A stretch of DNA of 5,555 nt from NCBI GenBank assembly GCA_902490325.1, contig CABUDJ010000095.1, forward strand, positions 1 to 5,555. The letters run 5' to 3'. The stretch comes from an uncultured Collinsella sp. GTDB lineage: Bacteria; Actinomycetota; Coriobacteriia; Coriobacteriales; Coriobacteriaceae. The notes beneath the pieces are model-generated. The model was not told where the DNA came from. It was given only the letters and a program-made list of their open reading frames with translations, and did not search any database. A program made the translations under genes and the position numbers. Position 1 is the first letter of the stretch. Each line of letters starts with the position of its first letter. Shown here in pieces: positions 1 to 3,780 of the stretch.

Positions 1-1
1 T

Positions 2-36
2 AAGAAGTTTGTGTGCCGCCCCTTATGGGGCGGCAC
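2..36 (+). repeat. Direct repeat copy 1 (terminator plus 5' flank)
   Basis: Bases 2-36 match 820-853 except in the hairpin loop (TTAT here, TTT there). The identity includes 11 bases (AAGAAGTTTGT) before the stem that are not needed for termination. The T-tract and following G-run are also similar (TTTTTGTGGGGG against TTTTTGTGTGGGG). The two copies bracket the membrane-protein gene at 128-760. Confidence 0.8.
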
Positions 37-42
37 GTTTTT
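13..42 (+). terminator. Rho-independent terminator of a gene upstream of the window
   Basis: A perfect 10-bp GC-rich stem (13-22 GTGCCGCCCC pairs with 27-36 GGGGCGGCAC) closes a four-base loop (TTAT) and is followed by GTTTTT at 37-42. This is the classic intrinsic terminator layout for + strand transcription. The gene it ends lies left of base 1. The window opens with TAA, which could be that gene's stop codon, but the frame cannot be verified. The stem and its flanks recur almost unchanged at 820-866. Confidence 0.9.
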
Positions 43-79
43 GTGGGGGCCGGTTGGGGCGGTGACGTTGCTTAGAGGG

Positions 80-85
80 TACACT
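80..85 (+). promoter_or_regulatory. Possible -10 element for the 128-760 gene
   Basis: TACACT at 80-85 matches four of six positions of TATAAT and lies about 43 bases before the start codon at 128, in the only gap between the upstream terminator and the gene. No good -35 hexamer sits at the usual 16-18 bp spacing: TTGGGG at 54-59 is about 20 bp away. A promoter is expected somewhere in 43-127 because a terminator precedes it, but this exact placement is weak. Confidence 0.3.
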
Positions 86-116
86 GGGTAGCGTTGGCTA
101 TTCGTTTCCTCTTGTG

Positions 117-121
117 AGGTG
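117..121 (+). promoter_or_regulatory. Ribosome binding site that favours ATG at 128
   Basis: AGGTG at 117-121, in the context GTGAGGTG, lies six bases before ATG at 128, which is normal spacing. The alternative in-frame GTG at 119 overlaps this site and would have no ribosome site of its own. The ATG start is therefore preferred. Confidence 0.6.
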
Positions 122-127
122 TTGGTT

Positions 128-760
128 ATGGGTAAGAAGTCTCGGGCTCGGGTTGCTGCGGCGGGAACTCGCAAGGATCCTGGTCGTCGGGTTGCCGAGG
201 GCAAAAAGGCCGATCGTGCCGAGAAGGACAAGAAGGTCGGCGCGCATGCTCATCCTGAATGGGCGCCTCATTTGAATTCGGCTAGTGAGGATTTGACTGC
301 CAAGTTGTTTACTCTGGTCGAGGTAATTTTGGGCGTGGTGCCCCTTGTGGTTATCGGTTTATTCTTGGCTTCGAAGGACGCCACGAGTGTCAATAAACTC
401 ACCGAGGTCTTTTCGCAGGAGCCCTCGATGGTGGTCACGTTTATTTCTGCGTGCTTGCAGCCGTTTGTGGCGTACATGCTGTATATGGTCTACCGCAAAT
501 ACTGCGAGGGCGATGCTGGTTTTGTCGCCGGCAACCTGATTGGTCTTTTGTGCTCCGAGATCTTACTGCTCAATATCCCGGGCGTCATCGGTATGGGCAT
601 CTTGTTGTGGCGTGTCTGGCGCAACGTCGCTCCGCACTTTGAGAGTTGGTTGTTTGAGCGCCGTGCAATGGGCGTGCTGGCAGACATCGCGGGCTCACTC
701 GTGATTTTAGCCTTGGCGTTTATGTGCGCCACCGCCGCCCGAGGTCTCGCGGGCATGTAG
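128..760 (+). CDS. Predicted four-segment membrane protein, function unknown
   Basis: I do not recognise this 210-residue protein. Residues 1-40 are strongly basic and polar (GKKSRAR, RKDPGRR, KDKK) and probably lie in the cytoplasm. Four hydrophobic segments follow, at about 60-81, 101-122, 132-161 and 183-204. The third is long and contains NIPGVIGMG and ends in WRVWR. There is no signal peptide, no cysteine pair pattern and no catalytic motif that I can name. The loop between segments 1 and 2 (about 82-100) is polar with ASKDATS and SQEPS. The start is ATG 128 because AGGTG lies six bases upstream; an in-frame GTG at 119 would add three residues. The gene stands alone between two near-identical terminators, so it is probably monocistronic. 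Its third codon positions are richer in T than those of rmuC or the ABC gene, and sampled lines give about 50-57% GC. That fits an accessory or less expressed gene. It is a real gene on length, ribosome site, terminator and hydrophobic pattern; the role is unknown. Confidence 0.8.
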   Translation: MGKKSRARVAAAGTRKDPGRRVAEGKKADRAEKDKKVGAHAHPEWAPHLNSASEDLTAKLFTLVEVILGVVPLVVIGLFLASKDATSVNKLTEVFSQEPSMVVTFISACLQPFVAYMLYMVYRKYCEGDAGFVAGNLIGLLCSEILLLNIPGVIGMGILLWRVWRNVAPHFESWLFERRAMGVLADIAGSLVILALAFMCATAARGLAGM

Positions 761-819
761 TCTGTCCTCACCGACTACGGAGCGCGGGGCCGTCGCGTGC
801 TCGTTACAGAAAAGCTGAC

Positions 820-853
820 AAGAAGTTTGTGTGCCGCCCCTTTGGGGCGGCAC
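820..853 (+). repeat. Direct repeat copy 2 (terminator plus 5' flank)
   Basis: This is the second copy of the repeat at 2-36, with the same AAGAAGTTTGT flank and the same 10-bp stem and a loop one base shorter. It sits 59 bases after the stop codon at 760, whereas copy 1 begins at the window edge. The spacing between copies is about 818 bp and encloses one gene. Confidence 0.8.
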
Positions 854-858
854 TTTTT
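831..858 (+). terminator. Rho-independent terminator of the 128-760 gene
   Basis: GTGCCGCCCC at 831-840 pairs perfectly with GGGGCGGCAC at 844-853 around a TTT loop, and five T residues follow at 854-858. It is the first terminator after the stop at 760 and closes that transcript. Confidence 0.92.
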
Positions 859-893
859 GTGTGGGGTCCCTGTCTCCACAATTTCCGTCAAGC

Positions 894-914
894 TTTTGGT
901 TAGATTTTGGTCAG
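894..914 (+). repeat. Short direct repeat with 11-bp period
   Basis: TTTTGGTTAG (894-903) is followed by TTTTGGTCAG (905-914), nine of ten bases identical, one helical turn apart. A related GTCAAG lies at 887-892. Tandem half-sites on one face of the helix are typical of activator or response-regulator sites. No regulator is identified, and the repeat is short enough to be chance. Confidence 0.35.
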
Positions 915-1100
915 TTGGCGTAAGGGTGGAAGGCCAAAAGATTGTTGGCGAAAAAAGCTCAGAGAAAGTGCTGGTAGGGGAGTTGTTGAGCTTTTCGACA
1001 GCTTTTGAGCAAAAGAAACTTTGTGGCTATTGCCGGCGATTGCGTTGTCGCGGTCATGGCGGTGCGGGATGCTGGTCGTAAGCGTCGAACGCTCCGATTT

Positions 1101-1106
1101 AGGAGG
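1101..1106 (+). promoter_or_regulatory. Strong ribosome binding site for the 1112 gene
   Basis: AGGAGG at 1101-1106 is a full consensus site five bases before ATG 1112 and fixes the start. It supports real translation of this otherwise unrecognised small protein. Confidence 0.85.
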
Positions 1107-1111
1107 CCAAC

Positions 1112-1546
1112 ATGGACCTGTTTCTTGAGACCCCACAGCAACAAGCCGAGCGTATGCTGCGGCAGCAGCGGCGGCTTATAGAGATGCAAATGCAAGGGGT
1201 TGCCAACCAGGCGCCCGTGCAAAACGTCGTGCCCGCTGCTGTACCTGCAGCTGTGCCCGGGTGTGAATCGGCGCCAGAGGCCTATTCCGTACAGCAAGAT
1301 TCATATGCGCAGGAGCTCGCGTTCGACAAGCGTCGTGCGCGTCGTCGCCGCGTGGGCCAGCGCCTGCGCACATTGGCGATGATCGTGCTCATCCCGCTGG
1401 GGCTTGCGGCCATCTTTCTGGCGTCGTATGCCCTCACGTGCATCCTCAACGGCGCATCGCCCAACGAGGTGCTCCAGCATCTAGCGGCCCTGGGCCAGCG
1501 CCTAGGTGACGTCATAACAACCATCCAGGTCGGTTGGGAAGACTGA
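1112..1546 (+). CDS. Small single-pass membrane protein, function unknown
   Basis: I do not recognise this 144-residue protein. Residues 8-33 are rich in Gln, Arg, Met and Glu (QQQAERMLRQQRRLIEMQMQ) and probably form an amphipathic helix or short coiled coil. Residues 34-68 are a low-complexity Ala/Pro/Val/Gln linker with a VPAA-VPAA-VP repeat at 40-49. A very basic cluster at 73-86 (KRRARRRR and following) precedes one hydrophobic segment at about 88-112. By the positive-inside rule the N-terminal part should be cytoplasmic and the roughly 30-residue C-terminal tail (NGASPNEV to GWED) outside. There is no signal peptide or enzyme motif. The start is set by AGGAGG five bases upstream. The next gene starts 136 bases downstream, behind a hairpin, so it is probably transcribed alone. 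The layout is that of a small membrane adaptor or scaffold, but nothing visible names a partner. Confidence 0.78.
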   Translation: MDLFLETPQQQAERMLRQQRRLIEMQMQGVANQAPVQNVVPAAVPAAVPGCESAPEAYSVQQDSYAQELAFDKRRARRRRVGQRLRTLAMIVLIPLGLAAIFLASYALTCILNGASPNEVLQHLAALGQRLGDVITTIQVGWED

Positions 1547-1570
1547 CGTTCGCCACCATTGGTCTTCTTG

Positions 1571-1608
1571 GATGCAAGGATTATCGCCACGAGTGGAATC
1601 CTTGCATC
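1571..1608. repeat. 12-bp perfect inverted repeat (stem-loop) between genes
   Basis: GATGCAAGGATT at 1571-1582 is the exact reverse complement of AATCCTTGCATC at 1597-1608. The 14-base spacer contains a second small pairing, CCAC/GTGG (1587-1590 with 1593-1596). No T-run follows in either direction, so it is not a standard intrinsic terminator. It begins 24 bases after the stop at 1546. It could weakly end that transcript, stabilise its 3' end, or act as a protein-binding palindrome. Confidence 0.8.
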
Positions 1609-1636
1609 TTGCGGGTCATGTCGTGCGACTTAATAG

Positions 1637-1657
1637 TATTATTTAAGATAAATAATA
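1637..1657. promoter_or_regulatory. AT-rich palindrome, candidate operator of the HTH gene
   Basis: TATTATTTA at 1637-1645 and TAAATAATA at 1649-1657 are exact reverse complements separated by AGA. The surrounding 1629-1661 is almost purely A/T in an otherwise GC-rich window, and it ends about 25 bases before the preferred start at 1683. TAAGAT (1644-1649) and TATTAT (1637-1642) are possible -10 elements inside the palindrome, though no clear -35 partner is seen. A symmetric site overlapping a promoter just ahead of a DNA-binding protein gene fits autoregulation; that link is inferred. Confidence 0.5.
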
Positions 1658-1670
1658 ATAGCAAATGAAC

Positions 1671-1677
1671 GGAGGTG
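1671..1677 (+). promoter_or_regulatory. Ribosome binding site that favours TTG start at 1683
   Basis: GGAGGTG at 1671-1677 is a strong site whose GGAGG core ends seven bases before TTG 1683. The in-frame ATG at 1665 lies upstream of this site and has only AT-rich sequence before it, so it lacks a ribosome site. The protein most likely begins at TTG as MNLTFEGF. Confidence 0.75.
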
Positions 1678-1682
1678 CTCGG

Positions 1683-2246
1683 TTGAATCTGACTTTTGAG
1701 GGATTTTTGAAAGGCTATTGCCGAGAGCTATCCGGACAGCAGTCGCTGAGTTTTAGAAAACTGCTTGAGCAGGCGACGACGGTTGCGCCGCGCGTGGCGG
1801 AGCCTCTATTTTTGCTCGCTTTGGCGCAAGGAAAAGCCGAATACGTTCTGGGTTTATCCGAGGGCTCGTGGATGGAAGAGGATTACCGAGGTGTTTTGTC
1901 CTTGTACGCCCAAACGGGTAGCCTGGCATCTCTATGCGCCGAGGACAAACTTCCTAATCGTTATGCCAACGTTTGGCGTGCGTATAGAGCGGTGAAGGAA
2001 AAGCCAGTGGCGGACAGAAGAATCAACGCCCTGATGCGAAAAAGAACGTTGGGAGCGCTAGAGGAATCGGGTGTAACGCGCTACGGTCTCTGCCGCGATT
2101 TGAATCTGAATAAGGGAAACGTGTACGCATATTTAGCCGGTGATGACTCAAAGGTGAGCAGGGAGACGGCGCGCCGCATTATGGAATATGCGGAGGAGAG
2201 GGGCGCCCAAGAAGGGGCCGGGCGCCCGGTGCGTATGGCGGGGTAA
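1683..2246 (+). CDS. Probable HTH DNA-binding protein (Cro/CI-like C-terminal domain)
   Basis: From TTG 1683 the protein has 187 residues; starting at ATG 1665 would add six. The N-terminal part (about 3-105) is predicted helical with FLKGYCRELSG at 8-18, a PRVAEPLFLLAL stretch at 36-47 and an aromatic RYANVWRAYRAV at 93-104. I do not recognise it as a named domain. Residues 112-172 look like a helix-turn-helix unit: basic RRINALMRKRTLGALEE, then GVTRYGLCRDLNLNKGNVYAYL (130-151) as the likely helix-turn-helix, followed by VSRETARRIMEYA (158-170). The LNLNKGNVYAYL segment resembles the recognition-helix region of Xre-type regulators. The tail (173-187) is Gly/Arg-rich. There are no membrane segments. 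The gene is preceded by an AT-rich palindrome that could be its own operator. It lies 51 bases before rmuC with no terminator between them, so read-through into rmuC is plausible. Its GC (about 55% over 1741-2220) is lower than rmuC, which hints at a different history. The DNA-binding call is moderately sure; target and role are unknown. Confidence 0.72.
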   Translation: MNLTFEGFLKGYCRELSGQQSLSFRKLLEQATTVAPRVAEPLFLLALAQGKAEYVLGLSEGSWMEEDYRGVLSLYAQTGSLASLCAEDKLPNRYANVWRAYRAVKEKPVADRRINALMRKRTLGALEESGVTRYGLCRDLNLNKGNVYAYLAGDDSKVSRETARRIMEYAEERGAQEGAGRPVRMAG

Positions 2247-2297
2247 GATTGATCGCGGTTTTGATTGGTGCTCGATTGGGTTTGTTGGGCGGAGTTT

Positions 2298-3653
2298 ATG
2301 TCTGCTATTGATATTGTGCTTGTTGTGATCGCCTTGGTGGCGGTGGGGGTTGCTGTGGCTTGCGCCCTCCAGCTCAAGAGCCTGCGTGCCGAGTTGCGGG
2401 AGCGTGGCGACAGTAGCGCGGAAACGCTGGCAGCACTCGAGCAGGCCAACAACGCGCTCGATGCCCTGAACGTCGCGCTGGCCGAAACTCGCCGCACGGC
2501 CAATGCCATCGCGCAGCAGCAGACGACAGATGCGGCCGTGGAGCAGCAACGTTACCTGACCATCGCACGTGAGTTTTCGCAAGCTGGTGACCGGATGGAT
2601 GACCTGCGCCGCGAGACGGCCCAACAGCTCGGTGCCAACCGCGAGGGTATCGAGCATCGCCTGGACAAGGTGCGCGAAACGGTCGATGCTCAGCTGGGCG
2701 CCATCCGCAAAGACAACAACGTGCAGCTCGATCAAATGCGTGCGACGGTGGACGAGAAGCTCTCCCGCACGCTCAACGACCGACTGTCGGCATCGTTTAA
2801 GCAGGTGAGCGACCAGCTCGAGGCCGTGTACAAGGGCCTGGGCGACATGCAGTCCATCGCCACCGGCGTGGGCGACCTTAAGCGCGTGCTGGGCAACGTG
2901 AAGGCGCGTGGCATTTTGGGCGAGGTGCAGCTGGGTGCAATTCTGGCGGACATCCTTACGCCCGACCAGTATCTGGAAAACGTCGCCACCAAGCCCGGCG
3001 CCTCGGAGCGCGTTGAGTTTGCCGTCAAGCTGCCGGTGGACGAGGGCGATCCCGTGCTGCTGCCGATCGACTCCAAATTCCCGGGCGACGCGTACGAGCA
3101 CTTGCTCGACGCGCAGGAGTCGGGCGATGCGGAGACCGTGGCGGCTGCGCGCAAGACGCTCGACACCATGGTCAAGCGCGAGGCAAAGGACATTTGCGAA
3201 AAGTACCTGAGTGTGCCGGCAACGACCAACTTTGGCATCATGTTCGTGCCGTTTGAAGGGCTGTACGCCGAGGTCGTCAGCCGCTCCGGGCTTATCGAGA
3301 CCCTGGGCCGCGACTATCACGTCAACGTTGCCGGCCCCAGCACCATGGCGGCCATTCTCAACAGCCTGCAGATGAGCTACCAGACGTTTAGGCTGCAAAA
3401 ACGCACCGACGATGTACTGCGAGTGCTCTCCGCCGTCAAGGCCGAGCTGCCGCGCTATCAAAAGGCGCTGCGCCGCGCCCAGCAGCAGATCGAGACCGCG
3501 GGTAAAACGGTCGAGGGCATTATCACCACGCGCACCAACGTCATGGAGCGCAAACTCAAGGATATCGACGCGCTGGAAGACGCCGACCAAGCCGATGAGA
3601 TCTTGGGACTCACGCCCGCGGGCCTTTCCACAGACCAAGAAGACGAGGACTAA
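2298..3653 (+). CDS. rmuC: DNA recombination protein RmuC family
   Basis: This 451-residue protein is close to the usual RmuC length. Residues 3-25 form one hydrophobic segment (IDIVLVVIALVAVGVAV), which anchors the protein with its bulk in the cytoplasm. About 27-180 is Gln/Glu/Ala/Arg-rich heptad sequence expected to form a long coiled coil. The conserved RmuC domain follows: RGILGEVQLG (204-213), VEFAVKLP (239-246), LPIDSKFP (255-262), FGIMFVPFEG (312-321) and NVAGPSTMAAIL (343-354). RmuC proteins are assigned to the PD-(D/E)XK nuclease-like superfamily, and in E. coli rmuC affects inversions between short inverted repeats; biochemical activity is not well established. Candidate active-site residues are Glu209, Glu240, Asp258 and Lys260. 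The position often Asp in Pro-Asp is Glu240 here, in a VEFA context I recall from Gram-positive RmuC proteins. ATG 2298 is chosen because it puts the membrane segment at the N terminus. The GGCGGAG upstream is only three bases away, so initiation may be modest. An in-frame TTG at 2265 is less likely. Confidence 0.93.
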   Translation: MSAIDIVLVVIALVAVGVAVACALQLKSLRAELRERGDSSAETLAALEQANNALDALNVALAETRRTANAIAQQQTTDAAVEQQRYLTIAREFSQAGDRMDDLRRETAQQLGANREGIEHRLDKVRETVDAQLGAIRKDNNVQLDQMRATVDEKLSRTLNDRLSASFKQVSDQLEAVYKGLGDMQSIATGVGDLKRVLGNVKARGILGEVQLGAILADILTPDQYLENVATKPGASERVEFAVKLPVDEGDPVLLPIDSKFPGDAYEHLLDAQESGDAETVAAARKTLDTMVKREAKDICEKYLSVPATTNFGIMFVPFEGLYAEVVSRSGLIETLGRDYHVNVAGPSTMAAILNSLQMSYQTFRLQKRTDDVLRVLSAVKAELPRYQKALRRAQQQIETAGKTVEGIITTRTNVMERKLKDIDALEDADQADEILGLTPAGLSTDQEDED

Positions 3654-3660
3654 TTGCAAC

Positions 3661-3704
3661 AAGGCAGCGGGGCACCGGCGCAAACGCGGGCACCCCGCTG
3701 CCTT
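3661..3704 (+). terminator. Likely terminator after rmuC
   Basis: A perfect 12-bp stem (3661-3672 AAGGCAGCGGGG with 3693-3704 CCCCGCTGCCTT) begins seven bases after the rmuC stop. The 20-base interior can form a small extra GCG/CGC pairing around CAAA (3678-3687). The U-tract is short (TTT at 3703-3705, then CACA), so efficiency may be lower than for the hairpins at 13 and 831. Position and stem strength still make termination of rmuC the best explanation. Confidence 0.75.
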
Positions 3705-3770
3705 TCACATCGCGCTTGCCTGAAGTGCGCTTTAGTGTGCAACAATGGCGTTTCGCCCTATCAGACGCGA

Positions 3771-3775
3771 AAGGA
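3771..3775 (+). promoter_or_regulatory. Ribosome binding site of the ABC exporter gene
   Basis: AAGGA at 3771-3775, within AAAGGAAG, lies five bases before ATG 3781 and fixes the start. Upstream, TTGCCT (3716-3721) and AACAAT (3741-3746) are a possible promoter pair, but the 19-bp spacing and imperfect hexamers make this weak. Confidence 0.7.
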
Positions 3776-3780
3776 AGCCC

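Larger units (their letters stand above)
859..1111. other. Intergenic stretch without a convincing gene
   Basis: About 250 bases between the terminator and the next start. Open frames here (for example one ending at 1081 that runs back through the terminator hairpin) lack a ribosome site and recognisable protein character. Visible items are a direct repeat TTTTGGTTAG/TTTTGGTCAG at 894-903 and 905-914, a weak hairpin CTTTTG/CAAAAG at 1002-1015, and a 5-bp hairpin AGCGT/ACGCT at 1081-1093 just before the ribosome site. A promoter for the gene at 1112 should be here, but no clear -35/-10 pair is seen. Confidence 0.5.

Noticed and set aside
781..801. Imperfect hairpin AGCGCG/CGCGTGCT after the 760 stop
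   Set aside because: The pairing needs a bulge, is short, and has no T-run; the real terminator lies just downstream at 831-858.
1002..1015. CTTTTG/CAAAAG mini-palindrome
   Set aside because: Six-base arms with a two-base spacer in a T/A-rich stretch are easily due to chance, and no function is suggested by position.
797..1081. 94-codon frame between the first two membrane-protein genes
   Set aside because: It starts before and reads through the terminator hairpin at 831-858. No ribosome site supports this start or a later one, and the protein has no recognisable character.
1058..1180. Short frame from ATG 1058 giving a very basic peptide (MAVRDAGRKRRTLRF)
   Set aside because: No ribosome site precedes it, and it runs out of frame into the 1112 gene, whose own AGGAGG and start are much better.
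959..1297. 112-codon minus-strand frame across the intergenic region
   Set aside because: It overlaps the start of the well-supported 1112 gene and shows no domain, membrane pattern or ribosome site.
2148..3683. Antisense open frame of 511 codons opposite rmuC
   Set aside because: It mirrors the full rmuC gene, which has clear family motifs. Such long opposite-strand frames are expected from high-GC codon bias. The translation is low in recognisable motifs, has no proper ribosome site, and crosses the rmuC terminator and the HTH gene end.
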